64,000 nt of DNA, from NCBI GenBank assembly GCA_031548545.1, contig JAVBQY010000017.1, forward strand, positions 27,335 through 91,334. The letters run 5' to 3'. Position 1 is the stretch's first letter. Each line of letters opens with the position of its first letter. This document shows, in pieces, positions 24,660-32,715 of the stretch. Made by a program: the position numbers and the translations under genes. This stretch comes from UBA932 sp031548545. GTDB taxonomy: Bacteria; Bacteroidota; Bacteroidia; Bacteroidales; UBA932. The notes beneath the pieces are model-generated. The model had not been told where the DNA came from. It searched no databases and saw only the letters and a list, made by a program, of their open reading frames with translations.

Positions 24660-26306
24660 ATGGAAAAAATGTTTTGTTATCAGTGCCAGGAAGCCGCCAA
24701 GGGCTTCGGATGTACCATCAGGGGTGTCTGTGGTAAAGATGATACCACCTCCGGCCGTATGGACTTGCTATTGTATGTGACTAAAGGCATTTCAGCCTTG
24801 TATGCCGGATTGTATGAAAAGGGATACCGGAATACGGTAGTTAACCGTTTTGTAACGGATGCCCTGTTCAGTACCATTACCAATGCGAATTTTGACGTAA
24901 AAAGCATTGAACAACGGATAGAGAAGGGTATCGTATTGAAAAACCAACTCTATAAGGAAGCGCAGCAACTCGGGCTGGCCGTATTGCCGGTAGGAGAGGT
25001 GCTGTGGAACGGTGAGCGTAGCAGTTGGGACGAAACGCAGAAAATTGCAGGTATACTGTATGAACCGAATGAGGATGTCCGCTCCTTGAAACAATTGGTA
25101 ATATTGGGGCTGAAAGGACTGGTTGCATATGCCGAACATGCCGCTAATCTGCAACATGAAGACGAAGAAATCTATAAATTTATGCATCAGGCTTTGGCCA
25201 AGGTGGTAGCGCCCAACGCTACGGCCGACGAACTGGTGGCCCTTACCCTTGAAACCGGTAAATACGGTGTGAATACAATGGCTTTGCTGGATAAGGCCAA
25301 TACCACGGCTTACGGTAATCCGGAAATTACTCAGGTAAACCTCGGCGTACGTAGCAATCCCGGTATACTGGTGAGCGGACATGACCTGAAAGACCTGGAA
25401 GAATTGCTGGAACAGACCTCTAATACCGGTGTAGACGTTTATACACATGGTGAAATGTTGCCTGCCCACTACTATCCCGCATTCAAGAAATATCCGCACT
25501 TTGTGGGTAACTACGGTAGCTCCTGGTGGCATCAGCGCGAAGATTTTGAAACATTTAACGGCCCGATCCTGTTTACCACCAACTGTATTGTGCCGCCGCA
25601 TACCTCAGCAACCTACCGTGACCGGATTTATGTAACCGGGTCAACAGGATTGGAAGGCGCTATCACCATTCCGGAACGGGAAGCCGGCAAACAGAAAAAC
25701 TTTGCCGGACTGATTGCCCATGCCCTACGTTGCCAGTCGCCTGTTGAAATTGAGACAGGCTCTATTACCGGTGGCTTTGCCCATGCCCAGGTGTTGGCCT
25801 TGGCCGATAAGGTGGTAGATGCCGTAAAATCAGGTGCGATCCGTAAATTTGTGGTGATGGCCGGTTGTGATGGCCGCATGAAAGAACGCAACTATTACAC
25901 TGAATTTGCCCAACAATTGCCGAAAGATACGGTTATACTCACGGCCGGTTGCGCCAAGTACCGCTACAACAAATTGCCCCTGGGCGATATAGGCGGCATA
26001 CCGCGCGTTTTGGATGCCGGACAATGTAACGACAGCTATTCACTGGCGGTGATCGCTTTGAAACTGAAAGAAGTGTTCGGACTGGACGATATTAATAAAT
26101 TGCCCATTGTGTATAACATTGCCTGGTATGAACAGAAAGCAGTGATCGTGCTCCTGGCCTTGCTTTACCTGGGCGTGAAAAACATTCACCTCGGCCCATC
26201 CCTGCCGGCATTCCTTTCACCTAATGTTACAAAAGTACTGGTAGAGAATTTCGGTATCGGCGGTATCAGTACGGTGGATGAGGATATGAAAAACTGGATG
26301 GCCTAA
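24660..26306 (+). CDS. hcp: Hydroxylamine reductase / hybrid cluster protein
   Basis: A 548-residue hybrid cluster protein, normal length. N-terminal cysteines C6, C9, C18 and C24 (FCYQCQEAAKGFGC...GVCGK) bind the proximal [4Fe-4S] cluster. Ligands of the hybrid 4Fe-2O-2S cluster lie in VYTHGEMLPAHYY, NCIVPP, GCDGR, TAGCAKYR and DAGQCNDSY. Hcp reduces nitric oxide to nitrous oxide (and hydroxylamine to ammonia in vitro) and protects anaerobes against nitrosative stress. No hcr reductase gene is adjacent. Its predicted activator is divergently encoded, with a palindromic operator in the gap. Confidence 0.96.
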   Translation: MEKMFCYQCQEAAKGFGCTIRGVCGKDDTTSGRMDLLLYVTKGISALYAGLYEKGYRNTVVNRFVTDALFSTITNANFDVKSIEQRIEKGIVLKNQLYKEAQQLGLAVLPVGEVLWNGERSSWDETQKIAGILYEPNEDVRSLKQLVILGLKGLVAYAEHAANLQHEDEEIYKFMHQALAKVVAPNATADELVALTLETGKYGVNTMALLDKANTTAYGNPEITQVNLGVRSNPGILVSGHDLKDLEELLEQTSNTGVDVYTHGEMLPAHYYPAFKKYPHFVGNYGSSWWHQREDFETFNGPILFTTNCIVPPHTSATYRDRIYVTGSTGLEGAITIPEREAGKQKNFAGLIAHALRCQSPVEIETGSITGGFAHAQVLALADKVVDAVKSGAIRKFVVMAGCDGRMKERNYYTEFAQQLPKDTVILTAGCAKYRYNKLPLGDIGGIPRVLDAGQCNDSYSLAVIALKLKEVFGLDDINKLPIVYNIAWYEQKAVIVLLALLYLGVKNIHLGPSLPAFLSPNVTKVLVENFGIGGISTVDEDMKNWMA

Positions 26307-26328
26307 GCCGCCCTCCGGAAAATCTTGT

Positions 26329-26336
26329 TACCTTTG
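26329..26336 (+). promoter_or_regulatory. Candidate -7 element for glycerate kinase
   Basis: TACCTTTG is an exact consensus match lying only 7 nt before the ATG at 26344. The expected leader is about 4 nt, so the mRNA would be nearly leaderless. Confidence 0.55.
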
Positions 26337-26343
26337 CGGGGTT

Positions 26344-27477
26344 ATGATTCAAAAAATTATCATAGCCCCGGATTCTTTTAAGGGCTCGCTTAGCGCACAG
26401 CAGGCGGCAGATGCTATAGCACGCGGCGCCCGCAATGTTTTCGGGGAGGCGGTAGACCTGCTGAAACTACCGGTGGCCGACGGCGGCGAAGGAACTATGG
26501 AAACCCTTAGGGCTGCGCTGAACGGCCGGCGTATAAGCCTGCGGGTACATGATCCGCTGATGCGCCCCCTTGACGCCGGCTATGCCCTCTTGCCCAACGG
26601 CACTGCTGTTATAGAAATGGCTACGGCCGCCGGATTACCCCTGTTGTCGCCTGCGGAACGCAACCCGATGTACACGACCACATATGGTGTGGGAGAATTG
26701 ATTGCGGATGCCTTACAACGAGGTGTCCGCAATTTTTTGCTTTGTATCGGCGGCAGCGCCACCAATGATGCAGGCATAGGTATGCTGCAGGCCCTGGGCT
26801 ATCGCTTTACGGATATAGCCGGACAAACGGTGGCTTACGGAGGGGCGGCCTTAGCCCGGATAGCAGTCATTGATGATACCGGCAGGCACCCCGGATTAGA
26901 CGATGCTACTTTCACCGTTGCCTGTGATGTCAATAACCCCTTTTCAGGCCCTGCCGGCGCTGCCTATGTCTATGCCCCCCAAAAAGGAGCTACGTCGGAG
27001 ATGGTAGCACAGCTGGATGCCGGATTGCAACAGCTGGCCGGCCTCTTGCGCCGGCTCCTACATGTAGACCTGAACACCATCCCCGGAGCCGGTGCTGCCG
27101 GAGGTATGGGCGGCGGATTGCATGTCTTCCTTTCAGCCCGTCTTTTGCCGGGGATTGAGATGGTGCTTAATACGCTGCGCTTTGATGAACAACTGGACAA
27201 TGTTACCCTGGTTATTACCGGTGAAGGAAAAATGGATACACAGACAGCCATGGGAAAGGCCCCGGCCGGCGTACTCCGCAGGGCGCAGCAACGCCAGGTG
27301 CCTGTGATTGCCTTTGCGGGTTTGCTTAAAGATATCGAAGTTTTACAAAAGCTTGGCTTTCAGGGGTTGTATGGTATTAATCCCGAGGATGTTTCTCCGG
27401 AACAGGCCATGCAGCCGGAATATGCTGCGGCCAGATTGGAAAGCAGGGTAGAAGCTGTCCTGCGCAGTCTTTTATGA
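26344..27477 (+). CDS. Glycerate kinase (GarK/GlxK type)
   Basis: A 377-residue type II glycerate kinase that phosphorylates D-glycerate (2-phosphoglycerate product in the GarK branch). The N-terminus IIIAPDSFKGSLSAQQAADAI is diagnostic, followed by LPVADGGEGTMETL, LCIGGSATNDAGIGMLQALG, VACDVNNPFSGPAGAAYVYAPQKGA and VITGEGKMDTQTAMGKAP. Full length. It is preceded by a -7 element so close to the ATG that the transcript is predicted to be almost leaderless. Its end overlaps by 6 bp the end of the convergent membrane protein gene. Confidence 0.93.
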   Translation: MIQKIIIAPDSFKGSLSAQQAADAIARGARNVFGEAVDLLKLPVADGGEGTMETLRAALNGRRISLRVHDPLMRPLDAGYALLPNGTAVIEMATAAGLPLLSPAERNPMYTTTYGVGELIADALQRGVRNFLLCIGGSATNDAGIGMLQALGYRFTDIAGQTVAYGGAALARIAVIDDTGRHPGLDDATFTVACDVNNPFSGPAGAAYVYAPQKGATSEMVAQLDAGLQQLAGLLRRLLHVDLNTIPGAGAAGGMGGGLHVFLSARLLPGIEMVLNTLRFDEQLDNVTLVITGEGKMDTQTAMGKAPAGVLRRAQQRQVPVIAFAGLLKDIEVLQKLGFQGLYGINPEDVSPEQAMQPEYAAARLESRVEAVLRSLL

Positions 27478-28470
27478 TTTCCGCTTCGCCTTTCCTATTC
27501 TAATAAACAATAAGCCCAAGCCTATCCAGACAAGCTCACGGATACGCATCACCAGCCCCATATACACGCCCAATGCCGCCGTTAAACCCATAATAGACAG
27601 GGTGAGCGCTAATCCGCCCTCCCGGGTGCCCAGTTGCATCGGTGAGAAAAACATAATATTGGAGAAAAGGGTAGAACCGGCATAAAGTACAATGGCGTCT
27701 ATCATACTCATTTCCTGTCCTATGGCCTTGGCTATAAACACCAGTTCCAGGCAGGAAATCACACGGGCCAGAAACTCTAATCCCAGGGCTGTAAAGAATA
27801 CTTTTTTGCGATTGGAAAAGAGGTTGACAATATGCTGGTCTATCTCCATAAATATCGGCATCTTGTGTTCACTGAACTTCCGGACCGGCTTATTGATCAG
27901 CGGAATTTTTTCCAGTATGCGAAATGTCTTAGCCACCAATCCCTTCCGGTATCCCCTGAAAATCATATAAAGGGCCAGAAGAAAAACGGCAAAGGTAATG
28001 CACAGGCCTACAGTCAGGCCCCAGGGAGGCCGGAGCCAGCACAAAATAACTACAATGGAACACATCCAGAATACGAAGTGCGAAAGGATATGCATCATGC
28101 TATAAGAAAGTACGGCGGACGTAGCCTTGCGCGTACCTGTGTATTCCTGTAACTCAAGTATACGGTAGGGTTCGCCGCCAAGGGCTACCACCGGGGTTAT
28201 ATAATTGATGCAATAGCCGCTAATGGTCCATTTCAGCATTTTCAGGAAAGGCGGGTAAGCCCCGTCCTTTTGCTCTCGTACAATGGCCGACCAGGCGAAA
28301 GTGTTGCTGGTATACACCAACAGCCATACTCCAATGATGGGCAGGAACCACCAGCCTGTTTTGCAGATATTCTCCCAAATATGCTCCAGGCCTATGGCAT
28401 AGATCATGTAGGAGAATATGAGTATTCCCGCTGCAAAGAATCCTATTTTCCATTTTTTTGCCGTAGTCAT
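27472..28470 (-). CDS. Lysylphosphatidylglycerol-synthase-like transmembrane protein (UPF0104)
   Basis: A 332-residue polytopic membrane protein with about eight hydrophobic helices (WKIGFFAAGILIFSYMIYAIG, WWFLPIIGVWLLVYT and others). The motifs NTFAWSAIVREQ, NYITPVVALGGEPYRI and FFSPMQLGTREGGLAL match the flippase/LPG-synthase transmembrane family (PF03706). It lacks the C-terminal aminoacyl transferase domain of MprF, so it is unlikely to modify lipids with lysine. It is the last gene of a likely three-gene unit with the SirB1-like gene (16-bp gap) and the nucleoside phosphorylase gene. Confidence 0.82.
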   Translation of the reverse strand: MTTAKKWKIGFFAAGILIFSYMIYAIGLEHIWENICKTGWWFLPIIGVWLLVYTSNTFAWSAIVREQKDGAYPPFLKMLKWTISGYCINYITPVVALGGEPYRILELQEYTGTRKATSAVLSYSMMHILSHFVFWMCSIVVILCWLRPPWGLTVGLCITFAVFLLALYMIFRGYRKGLVAKTFRILEKIPLINKPVRKFSEHKMPIFMEIDQHIVNLFSNRKKVFFTALGLEFLARVISCLELVFIAKAIGQEMSMIDAIVLYAGSTLFSNIMFFSPMQLGTREGGLALTLSIMGLTAALGVYMGLVMRIRELVWIGLGLLFIRIGKAKRKS

Positions 28471-28486
28471 AGCCTAAGCATCTATT

Positions 28487-29365
28487 TTATTCCGGTTCCT
28501 CTTCCGTAAAGTAAGTTTTCTCTGTACCGAAAAGCGGGAGCAGTGCGCGGAAATTTTCGGCTTTTTCTTCGTTGCCTTCCCGTTCATAACTGTAGATTTG
28601 CATTTCCAACAAGCGCTGTATGGTTACAATGTTATTGCGCGGCCGGAAATAGTCTTCACGCGGCGCCATGTTTAAACGGCGGAAATACAGGTTCAGGTCT
28701 TTCTTATAAAGAAACATGCCCTGTTGGAAGGCATTGACGTAAAACAGGACCTGATTATCGTCATGGACATACGCCAGAATAAAATTGCGCGGCAGGCAGA
28801 TGGCCTGCAGGGGGATTCCGGCTGTCTGGGCAATATGCATGTACAGCAGGTTCAGGGCTATAACGTTGCCCTGGTGGCTCTCAATAACATTGTTGATATA
28901 GTTATGCCGCGGCAGCAATACGTCATCAGCCGGAACGCCGAACCGGTGTTGTTGGAAGAAGTAGTAGTTCAATGTTTTGATCTTTTCTTCCGGCCCCATT
29001 TCATCGGTCAGAGCGGGCCACAGTTCTTTGTATATGATTTCATTGACCTCTTCCATCAGGTCTTCCAGCTGCAGGTAGGGGTAGCTTTGCCTGGCGACCC
29101 AATAGGCGCCCTCCAGAAGGTTGTGGTGGTAGGGGTTGTTTATCCAGCCTTGCAGGCCTTGTATGGCTTGAGAGGATTGTATGTGGGTCAGAATGTTTTC
29201 AATCCGGACTTGTTGCAGGTCATCAACAGGTTTTTCCCAGGCTTTTTCGAGAGCAGGCACGATGTCGGGGCCAAGGGCTACAAGCCGGTCCGCAACAAGG
29301 GTAAAAATATCCTTGTCGGGATCTTCCAGTAAGGTGATCAGTGCATTTATCTCGCTTTCTTTCAT
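28487..29365 (-). CDS. SirB1/transglutaminase-like family protein
   Basis: 292 residues. The N-terminal 70 residues form HEAT-like helices (ITLLEDPDKDIFTLVADRLVALGP). A SirB1 N-terminal-type transglutaminase-like domain follows, with LNYYFFQQHRFGVPADD, HNYINNVIESHQGNVIALNLLYM and CLPRNFILAYV. The usual catalytic Cys of that motif is not evident (GNVIALNLLY in place of GxxxxL), so enzymatic activity is doubtful. The C-terminus is acidic. Cytoplasmic, function unknown. The gene lies between the nucleoside phosphorylase gene (6-bp gap) and the UPF0104 gene on the same strand. Confidence 0.78.
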   Translation of the reverse strand: MKESEINALITLLEDPDKDIFTLVADRLVALGPDIVPALEKAWEKPVDDLQQVRIENILTHIQSSQAIQGLQGWINNPYHHNLLEGAYWVARQSYPYLQLEDLMEEVNEIIYKELWPALTDEMGPEEKIKTLNYYFFQQHRFGVPADDVLLPRHNYINNVIESHQGNVIALNLLYMHIAQTAGIPLQAICLPRNFILAYVHDDNQVLFYVNAFQQGMFLYKKDLNLYFRRLNMAPREDYFRPRNNIVTIQRLLEMQIYSYEREGNEEKAENFRALLPLFGTEKTYFTEEEPE

Positions 29366-29371
29366 GGAATT

Positions 29372-30256
29372 TTATAATAATATAAGCTTGTCTAATACGC
29401 TTTCAATCAGCAGGTTCATAGAGTGTGTTGCCAGCCTGTTTTTCTTGTAGTCGGCATCGGCGGTTTGCTGGCGGCGGTTGGCAATAATGTAGCAGATCGT
29501 GGTGACCTCATGGCCCAGCAAGCGGCCCAGTCCGGCCAAAGCGGAGCTTTCCATCTCGTAGTTGGTAATCACCCGGCCATTGTGGTTGAAGGCCGGTATC
29601 TTATTATTCATCTCCGGATCGGTCAGGGGAAGGCGGACTACCCGTCCCTGAGGACCATAGAAACCTGAGGCCGAAATGGTCATGCCTTCTATGCACATAT
29701 CCTTGAACAGGTTATTGAGCTTCTGAGACGAAGCCACAAAATAGGGGGTAAGGCGGGGAGACCATTTCATGTGATCAATGAAAGCCTGTTCAAAATCATG
29801 CATGGAAATGGCATCACAGCCGGCGTAGTAATTCAGGGTGTTGTCAAAGCCCACCGAAATGGTAGACAGCACATAACTGCCGAGGGTAATATGGTCTTGC
29901 ATGGAGCCGGAGGTGCCGACACGCACAATGTTAAGGCTGCGGTGCTGCGGTTTTACCTCGCGGGTCTCGAAGTCTACATTGGCCAGGGCATCCAGCTCGG
30001 TCATTACGATGTCAATATTGTCGGTGCCGATACCGGTGCTTAATACGGTAAAACGATGACCATTATAACTGCCGGTGCAACTCACGAATTCACGATTGGC
30101 GGTTTTGGATTCTTCGAAGTCGAAGAAATCGGCCACGGTGGACACCCGGCCGGGATCTCCCACTAATATAATATTATCGGCCAGTTGTTCGGGTTTCATG
30201 TGCAGGTGGAATATAGAACCGTCGGGATTGATGATGAGTTCGGAAGAAGGTATCAT
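29372..30256 (-). CDS. Nucleoside phosphorylase (uridine phosphorylase-like)
   Basis: A 294-residue member of the PNP/UDP phosphorylase family, which cleaves nucleosides with phosphate to base and ribose-1-phosphate. The phosphate-binding and active-site motifs are VGDPGRVSTVADFF (N-terminal), STGIGTDNIDIVMTELDAL, VRVGTSGSMQ, and the ribose-binding YEMESSALAGLGRLLGHE. The last segment resembles uridine phosphorylases of Bacteroidetes. Together with the uracil permease and PreA genes it points to pyrimidine salvage, but it is not adjacent to them. Own promoter element at 30291-30298. Confidence 0.88.
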   Translation of the reverse strand: MIPSSELIINPDGSIFHLHMKPEQLADNIILVGDPGRVSTVADFFDFEESKTANREFVSCTGSYNGHRFTVLSTGIGTDNIDIVMTELDALANVDFETREVKPQHRSLNIVRVGTSGSMQDHITLGSYVLSTISVGFDNTLNYYAGCDAISMHDFEQAFIDHMKWSPRLTPYFVASSQKLNNLFKDMCIEGMTISASGFYGPQGRVVRLPLTDPEMNNKIPAFNHNGRVITNYEMESSALAGLGRLLGHEVTTICYIIANRRQQTADADYKKNRLATHSMNLLIESVLDKLILL

Positions 30257-30290
30257 AGGGAATGAAAATTGAAAATTATGAATTGCTGCA

Positions 30291-30298
30291 CAAAATTA
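30291..30298 (-). promoter_or_regulatory. Candidate -7 element for the nucleoside phosphorylase unit
   Basis: On the minus strand the sequence reads TAATTTTG, matching TAnnTTTG, with an expected leader of about 30 nt. Confidence 0.5.
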
Positions 30299-30365
30299 GC
30301 TGAAGATCTTGCAAAACAATGAACAAGGAGCCGGAAAGAATGAACAACCGGTGTTCAACTGTCTT

Positions 30366-31178
30366 TTACAAGCTGTTAACCGCATTGCGCAAGATGCTGA
30401 GGCGGGTCAGTAAGCCCTCAAGCCGGTCGAGTTGAAGCATATTGGCGCCATCGGACAGGGCGTTGGCCGGCTCCGGGTGGGTCTCGATGAAGAGCCCGTC
30501 GCAACCTACGGCTATGCCTGCCCGGGCAATGGTTTCAATTAATTCCGGTTTACCGCCGGTAACACCACTGCTTTGGTTGGGTTGCTGGAGGGAGTGGGTA
30601 ACATCGATAACTGCCGGACAACCTGTTTTTTGCATTTCGGCAATGCCGCGGAAGTCAACCACCAGGTCATAATAACCGAATTGTGAGCCGCGTTCGGTGA
30701 GCATAACCTTGGAGTTGCCCTGTTCTTTTACTTTGTTGACGGCAAATTGCATGGATTCAGGAGCCAGAAACTGCCCTTTTTTTATGTTCACCACCTTGCC
30801 TGTTTTGGCAGCGGCGACCAACAGGTCTGTCTGCCGGCAGAGGAAGGCTGGAATTTGCAGTACATCTATGTCAAAAGCCGCAGCCATAGCTGCTTCTTCT
30901 GGTGAATGGATGTCGGTCACTACCGGTATATTATACGTTTTCCGTACTTTTTGCAGCACCTCCAACCCGGTTTTATCGCCCAGGCCGGTAAATGAGTCGC
31001 TGCGGGAGCGATTGGCTTTCCGGTAAGAGGCCTTGAACACATAAGGTATTTGCAGTTTATTGGTGATTTCCGTAATCTGTCCGGCAATGTCCATACAAAG
31101 TTGTTCGCCCTCAATAACACAGGGGCCGGCTAACAGGAAAAAGTTTTTATTTTTGCTAAAAAGAAAATCTGTATTCAT
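30366..31178 (-). CDS. kdsA: 3-deoxy-8-phosphooctulonate synthase
   Basis: A 270-residue Kdo-8-phosphate synthase that condenses PEP with arabinose-5-phosphate in LPS inner-core synthesis. Signature segments are FFLLAGPCVIEGEQLCMDIA, YVFKASYRKANRSRSDSF, VVTDIHSPEEA, IPAFLCRQTDLLVAAA, VNIKKGQFLAPESM, MLTERGSQFGYYDLVVDFR and GCDGLFIETHPEP. The last contains the Cys found in metal-dependent forms at other positions; I cannot decide metal dependence from this. The product-processing phosphatase gene kdsC is at 652-1173. kdsA lies 30 bp downstream of the cardiolipin synthase gene on the same strand. Confidence 0.96.
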   Translation of the reverse strand: MNTDFLFSKNKNFFLLAGPCVIEGEQLCMDIAGQITEITNKLQIPYVFKASYRKANRSRSDSFTGLGDKTGLEVLQKVRKTYNIPVVTDIHSPEEAAMAAAFDIDVLQIPAFLCRQTDLLVAAAKTGKVVNIKKGQFLAPESMQFAVNKVKEQGNSKVMLTERGSQFGYYDLVVDFRGIAEMQKTGCPAVIDVTHSLQQPNQSSGVTGGKPELIETIARAGIAVGCDGLFIETHPEPANALSDGANMLQLDRLEGLLTRLSILRNAVNSL

Positions 31179-31208
31179 ATCATCTTAATTAATGTCTTTC
31201 ATTTTTAA

Positions 31209-32684
31209 TTATAACAGCGGTGACAGTAGCCTGGCCAGTCCTTCATATAGTCTGCGCCAGATACTGCGGGTTTCCCAGAGGCGACGGCGTACCATACGGC
31301 TGTTTTTAATATCCCTGGCAATTTGTTCTTCTATTTGTCCGGTGATCTCTTTGTCGTAAATCATGGCCGTAATTTCAAAATTATGTTCGAAGCTGCGACT
31401 GTCCATATTGGCGGAGCCGATAGCGGCAAAACTGCCGTCTACGGTGATGACTTTGGAGTGGTTGAAGCCCTTGTTGTACAAGTGAATCTTAACGCCGGCG
31501 TCCATTAATTCCGAAAGATAGGACATCGTGCTCCAATAGGTGATTTTGGCATCGGATTTGGCGGGCAGGATGAGCCGTACGTCAACCCCGCTCAACGAGG
31601 CGATTTTGATGGCGGAAAGTATGCTTTCGTTAGGCGTAAAATAGGGGGTGATGATGTAGATGTGCTCCTTGGCCTGGGTGATGGCGGCAAAGTAGGCCTG
31701 CATGATACTGGCCCAGTCACTGTCCGGGCCGGAAGGTACAACCTGTACATAATGTTCGTCCGTTACCTTCACAGGAGGATAATAGCGTTGCCGCTGGCCC
31801 AATTGTTTTTTGCTGGCAAAGAACCAGTCCTGCAGGAATACGGCCTGGAGGGAGTGCACGGCATGGCCCTCAATCCGTAAATGGGTATCACGCCAGGCGT
31901 TGAATTCTCCGCCGTCGGCATAGCGGTCGGCGATATTGATACCGCCCAGAAAGCCCACAGCGCCGTCAACGACCAATATTTTGCGGTGGTTACGGTAATT
32001 AATGGTACGTGAAAGATAGGGGAGCAGTACCTTGGCAAAAGGATACACCTCCACGCCGGCATTTGTCAGCTCCCTGACATAGCGTTTAGGAAGGTTCCAG
32101 CTGCCCACATCGTCATACATCAGGCGTACTTCCAGTCCTTCCTGTACTTTCTGGATCAGGAGGTCTTTGATTTCATTGCCGATAGTGTCGTCTTCAATAA
32201 TATACGAGTGCAGGTGGATGCTGTCTTTGGCCGTGCGTATGCTCTCTTTCATGGCTGCAAAGGTGGCTTTACCATGGTTGAAGACTTCAACCCGGTTGTT
32301 GCCGGTAAGCAGGGCGCGGCTGTTATTCAGCAGCAGGGTGATGATGCTCTTGTGCTGGGCTACCTTGCTCACATGCTTCCAGTCTGTGTTGTTGAGTTGC
32401 AGGATTTGCTTCTTGCCCAGGGTATCCATCATGGCCACGTCACGCATGCCCTTGCGGCTGTATATTTTTCGTTTCCTGAAATTTTGCCCCAGGAAGATGT
32501 ACAGGATAACTCCGATGTACGGCAAGAGTATTATCACCACCATCCAGGAGAGGGTTTTCACCGGATCGAAGCGGCTCAGTAACATCACTACGATGATGAT
32601 GGCGGCAACAATAAAGTTGATCAGCCAGGCCAGAAGGCCCCAGTAAGTGGTGAAAAATTGAGCTATAGTATGAAGAATGTCCAT
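31209..32684 (-). CDS. cls: Cardiolipin synthase
   Basis: A 491-residue phospholipase-D-superfamily cardiolipin synthase. Two N-terminal transmembrane helices (LLAWLINFIVAAIIIVVMLL, WMVVIILLPYIGVILYIFLG) anchor it in the inner membrane. Two HKD motifs form the active site: HRKILVVDGAVGFLGGINIAD in the first half and HSKVITVDGSFAAIGSANMDSRS in the second. It joins two phosphatidylglycerol molecules into cardiolipin and glycerol. Length is typical. It is followed by kdsA and preceded by the S46 peptidase gene with a gap that contains a short ACTAAGAGATTAG repeat word. Confidence 0.94.
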   Translation of the reverse strand: MDILHTIAQFFTTYWGLLAWLINFIVAAIIIVVMLLSRFDPVKTLSWMVVIILLPYIGVILYIFLGQNFRKRKIYSRKGMRDVAMMDTLGKKQILQLNNTDWKHVSKVAQHKSIITLLLNNSRALLTGNNRVEVFNHGKATFAAMKESIRTAKDSIHLHSYIIEDDTIGNEIKDLLIQKVQEGLEVRLMYDDVGSWNLPKRYVRELTNAGVEVYPFAKVLLPYLSRTINYRNHRKILVVDGAVGFLGGINIADRYADGGEFNAWRDTHLRIEGHAVHSLQAVFLQDWFFASKKQLGQRQRYYPPVKVTDEHYVQVVPSGPDSDWASIMQAYFAAITQAKEHIYIITPYFTPNESILSAIKIASLSGVDVRLILPAKSDAKITYWSTMSYLSELMDAGVKIHLYNKGFNHSKVITVDGSFAAIGSANMDSRSFEHNFEITAMIYDKEITGQIEEQIARDIKNSRMVRRRLWETRSIWRRLYEGLARLLSPLL

Positions 32685-32690
32685 GTTTTT

Positions 32691-32710
32691 AAGGGACTAA
32701 GAGATTAGGG
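32691..32710. repeat. ACTAAGAGATTAG intergenic repeat word
   Basis: The 31-bp gap between the S46 peptidase and cls genes holds GGGACTAAGAGATTAGGG, related to the words at 56605-56656 and, in reverse, at 605-645. Confidence 0.4.
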
Positions 32711-32715
32711 TGCGG

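Noticed and set aside
24792..25601. 269-codon minus-strand ORF inside hcp
   Set aside because: Fully inside hcp, whose Fe-S and hybrid cluster motifs are complete.
30339..30356. TGAACAACCGGTGTTCA near-palindrome after kdsA
   Set aside because: Only a short stem without T-run; could be chance, not strong enough to list as terminator or operator.
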